Below are positions 32,300 through 42,268 of a stretch of 64,000 bases of DNA, piece by piece. Position 1 is the first letter of the stretch. Each line of letters opens with the position of its first letter. The stretch covers positions 1 through 64,000 of the forward strand of contig QYAI01000156.1 in the NCBI GenBank assembly GCA_003988855.1. The letters run 5' to 3'. The notes below the pieces were generated by a model that made no database searches, was not told where the DNA came from, and worked only from the letters and a program-made list of their open reading frames with translations. This DNA is from Arachnopeziza araneosa (Eukaryota > Ascomycota > Leotiomycetes > Helotiales > Arachnopezizaceae). Position numbers and translations under genes: made by a program.

Positions 32300-33160
32300 T
32301 CCAGCATGGCTGAGCGCAGCTGGAGTGGCGTGCGCTACACCAGCAACTAATTTTCCCAGTGCTAACTTGCCTAACGGCGCAAGGAGGAGTAGAGGAAGCG
32401 GGATTCTAGTTGTGAAAGGAAAGACTGATTCTCTGTGGAATAAAATATAGAACAGCTCTTTTAACGTAGTTTTGAGGAAACGAAATTTGAGTTGCGTTCG
32501 AGGTAAGATGGTAGAATAAAGATATGCTTGTTATCTGGGTGCTAGAACACACGACTCATCTACTTTCTGGCATCTAGCTAATAAGAATTCCTTCTAAACC
32601 GCGTTCAAACACAGTGTATCTTACCAAGTATTGCCAAGGACATCCTCTATGCAGAGTCAATGCGATAAGTGATAAATATTTTCGGCTCTGCGGGAGCGAA
32701 TTACCATCTGAAATTTTTTGCACGGGTTTGGTGTCGTACGGACGCCACTTGAGAGTTAGAGAAGGCCGGGTTTCCAGCCTTGGTAATCTGTGTGGCTCGA
32801 TTGGAGGGTGTTCCCAAACTGTAAATGGTCAATAAATAGTTGATAAGGGTTTGAAGGATTCTGGTCATTGGGTGTGGCAATTGCCCGATCACAAGCATAT
32901 GAGAATGACGGCTGCAAATCAACATAGCCTTGTTCCCCCACGTGTATCTATCCCGCAAGTTTGTAAGAAACACAAACTGGGCGGCTGAAATTTTCGATAA
33001 AGCATTAGGATTGTATATCGTAGCACGCTTCTGTGTTTTAAAATATCAATCGAATATCTACTCTACATAGATATAAGATTTCAAAGTACTGAATCATTCT
33101 CTAAGCTACATCGTTGAAGACTTTCTCTTCAGAATTGTTTTGAATAGCGTTATATCAGAG
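32300..33160. other. Intergenic; possible upstream exon of the Cys/His protein
   Basis: The segment 32300-32437 stays open in frame with the downstream gene and may be coding. The remainder to 33160 has no supported gene. It lies between the 5' end of one minus-strand gene and the 3' end of the HET gene. Confidence 0.45.
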
Positions 33161-35005
33161 CTAAATAACAGAGAACTCTTCTTCCTTAATCAATCCTCCA
33201 TCCAAAAGATCAAACGCCTCGCCGTCCATACAATCAAAAATATACGCTTCGCTGACAAAACTGAACGTCTCTTGATCCTCGCATTCCCGGAGAACGTACA
33301 ACAACCTTCCACCATAAAACATGACCACCACATCCCCCACCTCAACCTCCTCGCTCGCAAACCCCAATCTCCCCTCCGCAGTCACGATCAACCATCTTCT
33401 CTCCCACTGCTCGAGGATAGTCATACACCACGTATAAACAGCCTCGAAAAATGCATACAAATCAGGGACGTCTTCTTTCCCGCTCTTCTCCTCCTTTAAA
33501 TGCGTGATCAACTCAAGAACCATCTTTAGCATGTGATACGGCGACATGTCTGCCGCTTCTGCACGCTTGACAGGGTCGTTCTTTGTGGCAACCATGGTTT
33601 CAGACCAGATAAATTCAGCCTCGGTTGGGGATCTGTCAGGTAGGGCGGTGGAGCAGAAGTTCTCGCAGCTTGAGAGCCAGGAAAGCATGGCGGTTGCAAA
33701 TGGTTTGGCTGTGATGAGTTTATCCTGGTCGAAATCTGTGGTTGGGATTGGGGTACGGTTGATAGCTTTGATGGCACCAACTCTACTACCCCAGATCTTG
33801 ACGCTATCGTTGCTCCATGAAACGGTGACATGGTTTCCGTCTCTTCCTTGGAAGTTTGGACAGAGAGAGAGTTGACGGTCAGCAATTGCGGGCCAGCCAG
33901 CGGTGTAATTCGGTCCTAAGGTCTCGGTGCCGGATGCAGAATTCAGATTTGGACACCATGATGGGAGCAATTCTGGGTGATCCACAGATGAGACTACTGA
34001 TAATAACCGAAGATTAGGTTCGTGTAAGAGTGCGAGTTTGCCAAACAGTGTATATGACTTCCAGTACTCGAGTCTATTTCCCGCCGAATAGTCAATAGGG
34101 ATACTCGGCCGATATACCAAATCTGTGGATTCGGTTATGCCAAAGAGGGCGTAGAGTCTATCAACAGGCTCCTTTACTTGTCTAATCCTTGCTTTCATAA
34201 TGATTTGAAAGAGATCGAGTTTCTCTTCTTTTCTCCTGATACGTTGAAGGTCCAGGAGCATGTGAAAACCCTTGAACAGAGTTTCTTGATTTTCATCATG
34301 GAACGCGACTGGCTGAGTAGCACCGAAGGAGTTGATAGATAGTTGTCTCAGGGCTCGAATAAACGCGTCTCCATCCAAAAACTTTTTTCCACAATAGAAC
34401 ATCAATTCTCTTGCATAGAACACCTCTTGTGCAATCCACAGTCGACAGAACCAAGCTCGGTCGCTCAGCCGCACGATGGGAATGAACGCAGACTCGTCAA
34501 ATAGAGCGGGAGTATTGGATTTATGATGGATGATGGCGAGTAAAGCCTCATCTTTGTCCTTCGGGAGACCAGGTACATCGACGAGGCTAGCAGCCTTGAA
34601 TGCATCCATTGCTACATCGCTGCCATCCTTTTCTCTCCCAAGCCAGACGAGAACAGATTTGGCTTGACGATATATTTTATGCATCTTTGCGACCTGGATA
34701 GCTTTCTCGGCATTATCTTTTTGGTTAATGCATATTGCATCAACCCAGATAGAGATGATACCTGTATGCGCATAGATCGATTTCAGGCCTTCTAGGAGAT
34801 GAGATGTGAGGTTGAGAAGTTGACCGTCACATTCTATATTTGTGGAGTTGGCGTCGGTACCCCAAGCGTAAGAGAGGGCGCTGTACTCTCGTTCCGAGTC
34901 GTCATCTTCTTCAATTAGTCTTGATTGTACAGAAGGCTCAACTTGGAGGATTTCGAGGATCCTGATCCTATTCGAAGCTAATGGGCGATATTTGTAAGAT
35001 GCCAT
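33161..35005 (-). CDS. Heterokaryon incompatibility (HET) domain protein
   Basis: Single-exon gene, 614 aa, ATG at 35005. The HET domain (PF06985-type) occupies about residues 40-200 with its three usual blocks: YSALSYAWG, IWVDAICINQKDNAEKAIQV and the following MHKIYRQAKSVLVWLG. The C-terminal 400 residues are a long alpha/beta region without a named domain, as usual for the large HET-6/het-E-like group. HET domains trigger programmed cell death when incompatible strains fuse or in NLR-like signalling; the partner of this one is unknown. A TATATA element lies near 35098-35105, about 95 bp upstream. The gene is divergent from the SDR at 35532, with 526 bp between starts. Confidence 0.9.
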   Translation of the reverse strand: MASYKYRPLASNRIRILEILQVEPSVQSRLIEEDDDSEREYSALSYAWGTDANSTNIECDGQLLNLTSHLLEGLKSIYAHTGIISIWVDAICINQKDNAEKAIQVAKMHKIYRQAKSVLVWLGREKDGSDVAMDAFKAASLVDVPGLPKDKDEALLAIIHHKSNTPALFDESAFIPIVRLSDRAWFCRLWIAQEVFYARELMFYCGKKFLDGDAFIRALRQLSINSFGATQPVAFHDENQETLFKGFHMLLDLQRIRRKEEKLDLFQIIMKARIRQVKEPVDRLYALFGITESTDLVYRPSIPIDYSAGNRLEYWKSYTLFGKLALLHEPNLRLLSVVSSVDHPELLPSWCPNLNSASGTETLGPNYTAGWPAIADRQLSLCPNFQGRDGNHVTVSWSNDSVKIWGSRVGAIKAINRTPIPTTDFDQDKLITAKPFATAMLSWLSSCENFCSTALPDRSPTEAEFIWSETMVATKNDPVKRAEAADMSPYHMLKMVLELITHLKEEKSGKEDVPDLYAFFEAVYTWCMTILEQWERRWLIVTAEGRLGFASEEVEVGDVVVMFYGGRLLYVLRECEDQETFSFVSEAYIFDCMDGEAFDLLDGGLIKEEEFSVI

Positions 35006-35531
35006 CCTAAGTAATCCACTCTGAGCTTGAGTGAGCTTATGATACGATGCTAGTCATAGAGTTTGTGTGTAGGCAATTCAAAGTTGTGTGAGAGTAGGTA
35101 TATAATGAATCAAGTGATCTCGTATAGTTTATCAGGCCATGCTGGTAGTTGGCTGAGCCTCGATTAGGCCCCTCGGAAAACGCCGCACAAGCGAAAGACT
35201 CTTCACTGTTATCGGACAAACCATAGCAACTCCAATGCTTGCCGAAAGATCTCGCCTATAACGCTAACCGGCCATTTTCGCCGGTGGGTGCATTCGCTAC
35301 CCTTTATAAACAACAAAATCTCCAATGATCAATGCTCGCTGAGATCCATATTTGTATTTTCTATCAAAGGTCCATGTAGCCAGCAGTTCCCTAACTCCAA
35401 GATTGAAGTGTTCCCAACTAAAACGCGAGTCAACTTTGCCATTAAGTACGTTATATATACTCCCTTTGGATACTATCCTAGACTGTGTTTTTCATATTAG
35501 TCCTCACTACTCAACTTCATTCGCCTCAGCA
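35006..35531. promoter_or_regulatory. Divergent promoter region, HET gene and SDR gene
   Basis: This 526-bp interval holds a TATA-like sequence on each side: TATATA near 35098-35105 for the HET gene (minus strand) and TTATATATAC at 35451-35460, about 75 bp before the SDR start. No coding frame is credible inside it. Confidence 0.5.
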
Positions 35532-36488
35532 ATGCCCTTTACAAAGACGATCCTCCTTACTGGTGGAACAAGCGGCCTAGGCTACCACGCAGCCCTCAAT
35601 ATGGCCCAGCAACAACCCAATTACTTGATAATCATCACCGGACGCAGCGACCCCAAGTCCTCGGCGCAGAAAATCAACAACAAACTCTCCCAAGATAACG
35701 TCGCTTTCCTCGCCCTCGATCTCTCCTCTCTCACCAAAGTCCGCGCGTTTGCAGAATCATGGTCTTCAAAGAACTACCCACCCATCATCTCCCTTGTTCT
35801 AAACGCCGGCGCCCAATTCCTCGGCGCCATGGAGACCAACGACGAAGGCTACGAAAACACATTCATGATCAACCATCTCGGACACGCACTGCTCTTCCAC
35901 CTCATGACTCCCCATCTGGCCCCTAATGCTCGGATCATCGTCACCGCATCAGGAACGCACAACCCAGTCCAGACGCAAAAGACCAGTCTCCCAGACGCCG
36001 TCTTTACCACAGCCGAAGAACTGGCACGCCCAGATCCGGGCACCGCACACCCCCTGGGGATGCAGCGCTACAACAGCAGCAAGCTAGCCAATATCCTGTG
36101 GACGTACGCGCTGGCGCGGCATCTCGCCGACGCAAAGTCCAGCGTGACAGCAAACGCCTTTAATCCCGGGCTCATGTTTGGCACGGGGCTAGCACGCGAG
36201 TACACCCCAGTGGCGAGGTTCATGTGGTTCCATGTCCTGCCGTGGATGGTGCCCCTCCTACGGATTTTTCTCCCGTTTGTCCGCGCGATGGAGGGGAGCG
36301 GTGCGGATCTGGCCTGGGTTGCTCTTAGCCCGGAGACGGAAGGGACCACGGGGAAGTATTTTGATGGGCGCAAAGAGATTATGAGTAGTGCCGTAAGCTA
36401 TGAGGTCGAGAAGCAGGAGGATCTCTGGGAATGGAGTGTTAGGACTTCGGTTGGCGAGGTGGATGGGTTGGCGGGACTTAAGAAATGA
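35532..36488 (+). CDS. Short-chain dehydrogenase/reductase (SDR)
   Basis: Single-exon gene, 318 aa. The ATG at 35532 is chosen because the dinucleotide-binding motif follows directly (TILLTGGTSGLGYHAA, a TGxxxGxG variant). Other SDR landmarks: DLSSLTKVRAF, the NAG motif in LVLNAGAQF, a catalytic Ser region (IIVTASGTHNP), and YxxxK as YNSSK. The family is classical/WW-domain-oxidoreductase-like, reducing or oxidising carbonyl/alcohol substrates with NAD(P)H; the substrate is unknown. A hydrophobic segment near residues 235-255 (HVLPWMVPLLRIFLPF) could associate with membrane. There is no signal peptide. The gene is divergent from the HET gene, with no obvious pathway neighbour. Confidence 0.9.
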   Translation: MPFTKTILLTGGTSGLGYHAALNMAQQQPNYLIIITGRSDPKSSAQKINNKLSQDNVAFLALDLSSLTKVRAFAESWSSKNYPPIISLVLNAGAQFLGAMETNDEGYENTFMINHLGHALLFHLMTPHLAPNARIIVTASGTHNPVQTQKTSLPDAVFTTAEELARPDPGTAHPLGMQRYNSSKLANILWTYALARHLADAKSSVTANAFNPGLMFGTGLAREYTPVARFMWFHVLPWMVPLLRIFLPFVRAMEGSGADLAWVALSPETEGTTGKYFDGRKEIMSSAVSYEVEKQEDLWEWSVRTSVGEVDGLAGLKK

Positions 36489-37053
36489 GATTTGGGATTG
36501 CCAATGGAGGTGGTTGCTGAGATTCAAGAAAATCCGAGGTGATGGAATAGATTGGCATATATTGGTGAAGTTGGCAGGAAGACGGGAGTGGCTCGGAAGG
36601 ACCTCCTTGATACGCAGCCAGATCTCGATACACTACCCAGCCAAGCCTTTATTATCTTCAATATAGATAGCTCGTAACTTATTTTTCGATACTAAACTAG
36701 CTCCAAGATCAAAGAGTACAAGTCAATCTCCTCTAATTAGATGCATCTATAAAGCACTCTTTGGCGGTGGTTGTAGAAACATGTTTGCTTCATGGAATTG
36801 CTCCTATGGCAGTTAGCCTCTCCTTCTCAAGTTTTTCTCTCAAGCCTACTTTCTCCACTTCTTCTTGCTCCGTCTTGTCACAATTTTCTCCTTCTCAACC
36901 CTGTCACTTTTTGGCTTGAGTTTTGAGCCGTTCTCATCTCATATGAGCAATCTTACGCGACTCAACCCTATCTGAATGAGTTCCTGGACATCAGACGGCT
37001 GATTCTATCAATATCAAATGTTGTTCTATCGCACTAATCAAAGCCTTTCGCCC
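36489..37053. other. Intergenic, convergent region
   Basis: 565 bp between the 3' ends of the SDR and the minus-strand regulator. Only short frames occur. The stretch near 36800-36930 is pyrimidine-rich. No gene seen. Confidence 0.55.
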
Positions 37054-38917
37054 TCAAGCATTGCCCAAATCAAGTTCTCTTAAGGAGCTATACCAAACAG
37101 CCCCGGGTATCTCCAACATCTGCTTCCACCTCTCAGGTAAAATTTTCTGGATAGCATGCAGTTCTCTATTACCAGCATCCCCAACCCACCAAAGCTGTTT
37201 GAAATCCCTTAAAATCATAAAATAATGCGCCAGGATAACCAGCGCTCGAGGGCGCATCAACTTGACGAGATCAGCGAAGTCCGTCTCCGACATCATGGGA
37301 AACAGGATGACGCGTCTCAGGACACTGGAGAGGTGTTCGCCGTCTTCAATTGCTCGCTGGATAGCACCAATGTATGAAACGGTGAATTCATATGCTTTGC
37401 TATCTGACTCGCTCCAGGGTTCGGTCTCAACGTCCTCGGGTGTGCGGTGAAGGAGGTAGAGAAGCTTTTCTCGGTTGCTGGATTGTGTAAGGCTTGCATC
37501 GTCGCGGAGGTATTTAGAATTTGCTGCGATGCCTGGGGCGTTGAGAACCATACGGCGATTTATAGAGTTGAGATCATCTTTTATGTATTTCCATGCTGCT
37601 ACTTGAAGACCTTGTCCGGAAAGGGCGTTCATTGTGAGCCAATCAAGCGGTGGGGAGTAGGGCTCCAAATTTCGAGATTGGAGGAGGGCGAAGGTGCTGA
37701 TGCGGAGGTTTGAGGCGGTTGCACAAGTAGCATCCGCATTTTGGGCAGAGAGTTGTTCGACATCTTCTCGGTGGAGTGCGAGGGTTAAGGAGAGATATTT
37801 CTCCCATACTGCTGTGAAGGAGGAATCTTCTTGGGACAGATGCAGAGCACTGACGACATAAATAGAACAGAGGAGAGAGCTGTGCTTAAGTGCAAGGCGT
37901 GGAATTAAAATGGACCATTCTTTTACGTTCGGATCTCCAGGAACAATTGTGGTAAGGTGAGTGACGGCCATATACTGGTGGAGGAGTCGTAATTCTAGGA
38001 GTCGGCGTTCGGGGGTCTCTGGAAGGGTGGAGGGTCTTGGGGGAGGATTAGGGACGCTGTCGGATTTAGAGGCGGGTTTTGAAGAAGAAGTCGAACGTTC
38101 GAGGGAAGATTTTGATTCTATTTGTAACGGAAGTTGGCTTGAACCTCGTCCCCAGACGCAGGTTACACCGTGGCGTTCACAGGAGCTGCAAATGGGGTGG
38201 GCTTCGTTGCACTGCGAGGATTAGTTGGTGGGTAAAAGCAGAGGGAAAATGCTGAAACGAGCATGGAAATAGGGAATAAAGAAAATCAAAGAATTCAGAT
38301 AACAAAAAATTTGATAGCCAAAATCCCCACTACTCCTCGGGAGACTACCATCCTACCACTTGAAGAGTTTAAAAAGCGAAATAGCAATAAAATAAAATAA
38401 ATGAACCAGGAAATTCAAGGCAGATGAATCTGAAATACACATGCAAAGTATATCTCAGTCGCCTCACTTCATCTCACAACAGCCTCGTGCTACATGACTG
38501 ATAGATGGCAGTCCAAGCTCACTTGAGCATGATTCTCCAATCTCCAACCCATTCCAACAAGGCAACCGGCGGTACCAGACCATTTCTGCGCCCTCAAAAA
38601 ACACAGCAGCAACAAAACAGCCAGATTAAAAAGACTGCAAAGACTAAGATTGAAAAATCACACACCTTGACATGCCGCGCCCGACACTGCTGACACCCCA
38701 ATCTACTCTTCTTGTGATGCAACCTCGGCGTCGATTTCCTCACCTGCTCATCGCTCCCCGGCATCCAACCGACAAACTCCAGGTCTCCCGTGCCACTGGC
38801 ATCAGGGGCTTCAGAGGAGGAAGCAGTCCTGTCGCTCCCGGGGAGGGGATCGGGGGAGAGGAGTGCGAGATTCAGACTCCCAGTGGCTGAGTTGGGGCTG
38901 GATGTTGGTTCTGACAT
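37054..38917 (-). CDS. Zn2Cys6 transcription factor
   Basis: Two exons: 38917-38666 and 38211-37054, giving 469 aa. A Ser/Pro-rich lead precedes the zinc cluster C-x2-C-x6-C-x6-C-x2-C-x6-C, read as CQQCRARHVK at the end of exon 1 and CNEAHPICSSCERHGVTC at the start of exon 2. The intron thus falls exactly before the third Cys. It is 454 nt, long for a fungus, but the join gives a perfect cluster spacing, so no missing exon is needed. The remainder is helical and resembles the fungal-specific regulator C-terminal domain (segments such as LLRSIYVVSALHLS-type and a late RALVILAHY). Likely nuclear DNA-binding regulator; targets unknown. Confidence 0.84.
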
Positions 38918-40486
38918 ATTGGCGCTGAGTAGTCGTCGTGGTTGTTGTGTTGGTGAGGGAGGGCAATTTAGATGTTGCTATGTTGGTGACAGGCAGCCGC
39001 AGTCTCAAATCCTGGAGACAATCGAAAATAAGATGGAGATGTCGAGTCTTCGTCGTGTGCTGGCTTATCACCTTCACAGCGTAGCCCCTTCCAAAACCCA
39101 GTCAATTAATTCCTCATCCAAATTGAAACGCAGGACCTTGCCGCAGTGAGTTATCGTCGTGTACTTACTCGGGTCCTCGCTTCCCACCAATGGCCAACAC
39201 ACACAACTTTCTTTCGTTTGATCTCACTCGATCCGAAGCCAGAGCAGGATGACAAAAATCCGGTAATCGCAGCAGCGCAGGCTATTTGTGTATATCCTCA
39301 AAGCTCAATGCCATCCACCCAGATGCAATTTCAGTAAGAGGGAAACATCTGTCTGTTTGTACAGTACGTAACTCACAGCTCTCGTCTCTATGTATGTAAT
39401 CAGGAACTCGGAAGCTTGTCTTGGTGGCGGTGGCACAGGACGGAGACTAGTGAAGAGGGAAACCAGGCAACGATTTTGTGCACCCTTATCTCAAGGACCA
39501 GGCACGATGAAAAATTACGATGTGGTAGAGAAGAAAATGGATGAGACACGAATCCAAATCAAAGGAGGAGAGGACGAGAGATGAATAAATACCTCTCTGA
39601 CTTTTTTTTTTTTCCTTCGCTCACTCGCAAGGACGACATCACCGTTCGGGCGTTCCGTCACTGGAAACAACTGCCCCAGTGAAGAAGAATGCTGGCTCCG
39701 CGGCTTTGCAGCCTGCGCCACTGGCCCGCGTCCGGAGAGAGCGCATCCCCCCTACCAGAACTCCCCACTCCTCCTTTACCACTCAGCATTCACCACTGAC
39801 CATTCAGCAGACTCAGAAACCCTGAATAAAGATGTGGGCATAAGGTACGGGGTACGAGATTTAGGCAGCGTGGCTAAGCTTGGCTGCATTAAAACAAACA
39901 AAATTGAAACATAACAAAATAAAACGAAGCACAGCCCTATGGGCATCAACCTTATCTATGTATACGTGTATCCACCAAGTTAAGGAAAGTAAACGTTGAT
40001 GAATTGACTAATTGTATAACTAGACTACTCGGATCAAAGACAAAGCCCTATATTCCAATGAGAATGGGGTTGATTGGTTACTAACTCAATAAATAGACAA
40101 AGTAGATCGAACTTCTTGATTTGACTTGACATGTTGAATTATTATCTTCCACCGCTGTCCTTAATTATATATAACCATCTTCCCAACTAACCTAAAATAG
40201 TCAACTTTTTATTTCCCTTCCTTGCGGTCCTGATGTTTCCCTAGGTGCAACTCCGTTTACCAGCAGAGCTATGTAAGAACAGAACGAAACATCACATGTA
40301 CTGTACTGTGTACAAAATCAAATTGGGTATCTTCAATCGTCCATCCAGCTCCACGCAATGTACACCAATCCAGAAACCGAGGCCCCTCATGAATGGCAAA
40401 ATCATGTCGCAACTCCAAACCCCTTGTATCCCATAAACGCCGTGCAGAACCCGAATATTAAAACTCCATCCCCGTCCCATCTCTTA
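38918..40486. other. Intergenic, no gene seen
   Basis: About 1.6 kb between the start of one minus-strand gene and the 3' end of another. Several overlapping frames exist on both strands, none with a domain or splice support. A T run lies near 39602-39614. The 38918-39150 part is likely the promoter and 5' UTR of the regulator. Confidence 0.5.
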
Positions 40487-41489
40487 CTACGAAAACTTGG
40501 GTTCCCACACTACTTCATCGTCCTGGGGATAGATATCTGACGGCGCCAGAGCCCTACTCCTAATCCTGATCTTCCTTGTCCAAATCCCCACTCCAACTAA
40601 TATGCCCACTACGATGATTTCGGCGGCGACAACCATGACAATCTCGGCTACGACGCTGGTTTTGAACTTCGAGGGTGGGAGGAAGACGGTTAAGGCGGCG
40701 TAGATGAAACGGAGTGTGAGGGGAGGGAGGGTTGCTATTACGGCGTGGAGAAGCTGGTGGAATGTTAGTTAGGAAATGGCGAGAGGGAGAATGATCGGCC
40801 TCCACGGCAGTGGCCAGCGGAGCGTCTTGCACGTAACCGGATATATAGAAAAAGGGTTGATTTGTATGACGCTCCGCTGGCCCTCCGGAGGCCACTGCCG
40901 TGGAGGCGTCTTTTGCAGGAGAAGAAAAAGAAAGAAAGAGGCTTACCCTTGACCCATCACCATGTCCCGGCGCCTCCATATAATTCTCCTCTACACTAAC
41001 ATCGAAGCTCGCAAACACCCAGCTACATAGCATACACCCACAGATCAAAACGCCGGCGATGCCGATCTTCATGAATCCATTGGATACGCCAATGACGGGG
41101 CTATCAGGGAGCTGCAGAAATCCGATGATGAGGAGCAGAATCGAGACGAGCACGCAAGCATGGTAGGAGGCCATCTTGATGTATTCCAATTTTCTGGGCA
41201 TGCCGGGATCGCGCGCGGTACGACATTCGTGGAGGAGACCTGCGATGGAAAGAAGGATCGGGGCGAGAGCGACATTGTTGAGGAGGAGAGAGATGGAGGT
41301 GAGTTCATGGGAGGTGTTGAGGCCCGGGAATTGAACGACAGAGCTGGCGATGCGGATGGAGCAGAAGACGAAGAGGTAGAGCCATCCCAGACGGCCGGAA
41401 GCACCGTGTTTCCAGGCGCAGTAAAAGATGGGCGGGATGAGGAGGGTGTAGATGGTCAAGGTGAAGATGGCGAGGGCCGAGTTGGACAT
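40487..41489 (-). CDS. Seven-helix-like fungal membrane protein
   Basis: Two exons: 41489-40947 and 40753-40487, giving 269 aa. About six or seven hydrophobic segments are evident (for example ALAIFTLTIYTLLIPPIFYC, LGWLYLFVFCSI, LLLNNVALAPILLSIAGLL, CVLVSILLLIIGFL, GIAGVLICGCMLCSWVFA, LTLRFIYAALTVF and VMVVAAEIIVVGILVGVGIW), with charged loops between. The pattern matches a family of small uncharacterised fungal integral membrane proteins (DUF7702-like, by recall). The intron (193 nt, GTAAGC donor, CACCAG acceptor) carries an inverted repeat described separately. Reading through the intron would add a frame of unrelated polar sequence, so splicing is well supported. Function unknown. Confidence 0.83.
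40797..40907. repeat. Intronic inverted repeat (hairpin-forming)
   Basis: The left arm at 40797-40826 (GGCCTCCACGGCAGTGGC...) is repeated as its reverse complement at 40868-40907. The match is interrupted only by an 11-nt insertion (CTCCGGAGGCC) that duplicates the arm's own GGCC junction. The spacer is about 41 nt. The arms are GC-rich and lie wholly inside the intron of the membrane-protein gene. Confidence 0.85.
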
Positions 41490-41641
41490 GTTATATATAT
41501 TTGCTCTATGGATAAGAGGTGGTGATGTAGGTAGGTAGGGTCTTCGGACCGGGAGAAGAGAATTAATCTCGAGAGATGTTGATGGGATATGGGAGAATGC
41601 GAGATGAGATGAAGCGAGGCGGGAAGTCGGGAAGAGAGGTA

Positions 41642-41664
41642 GGGAGGGAGGGAGGGAGGGAGGG
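41642..41664 (+). repeat. (GGGA)6 run, G-quadruplex motif
   Basis: Six GGG triplets are separated by single A bases on the plus strand, a textbook intramolecular G-quadruplex motif. It lies about 150 bp upstream of the start codon of the minus-strand membrane-protein gene. Confidence 0.9.
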
Positions 41665-42066
41665 AGAGAAAGAGAGGGCAGGAGTATGTATGGTAAGTAA
41701 AGTAATAACAGCGTCGTCGATACTTGTCTGTCCTTTCACCAGCTTGCTTGACCGACGGACCCCTTTGCGGGAATAGATTAAGAGGGAGGAGCGGGGGGAG
41801 AGGGGAGAGGAGAAAGGAGAGAGGAGAGTGTGGCTCACTCGCTCGTCTTGGGGGGCGTGACTGCATTTCCTGAAGCAGATGGAGTGTCTCCTCACCTCAG
41901 CTGAGTGGTGGTGAATTGGTGGTAGCAGCGGCAGAGGCCAAAAGCTTGGAAGCGATGCGGTCGCTGTTGTCAGTCGTGCCGTGTTGGGACGAGAAAAGTC
42001 TGGGGTATGCGCTGTGACGGTAGCTTTGGACGGGAAGTGTATAAAAGTACCCAGAGGACAGAGAAG

Positions 42067-42106
42067 AGGATAGGATAGGATAGGACAGGACAGGATAGGA
42101 CAGGAC
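42067..42106 (+). repeat. 5-bp tandem array, 8 units
   Basis: Eight units alternate between AGGAT and AGGAC without interruption. Confidence 0.9.
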
Positions 42107-42183
42107 GAGACGAGAATGATGGTTAGCCTCAACTACCGTAGGTATCGTCGCTCTTCTCCTACAGTAACCCTAATGCCAATATT

Positions 42184-42218
42184 CCCCCTCTCTCCCTCTC
42201 TCTCTCCCTCTCTCTCCC

Positions 42219-42249
<31 letters not shown>

Positions 42250-42268
42250 CCCTCTCTCCCTCCCTCTC
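42184..42268 (+). repeat. CT-rich microsatellite, about 85 bp
   Basis: Uninterrupted pyrimidine tract of CT dinucleotides with CCT interruptions. It follows the 5-bp array by about 80 bp. Confidence 0.92.

Noticed and set aside
33526..33885. 119-codon minus-strand frame inside the HET gene
   Set aside because: It overlaps the HET coding sequence in another frame and has no independent evidence.
41456..42132. Long minus-strand Ser/Pro/Leu-rich frames
   Set aside because: They are translations of GGGA, AGGAT/AGGAC and other purine-rich simple repeats; composition explains them.
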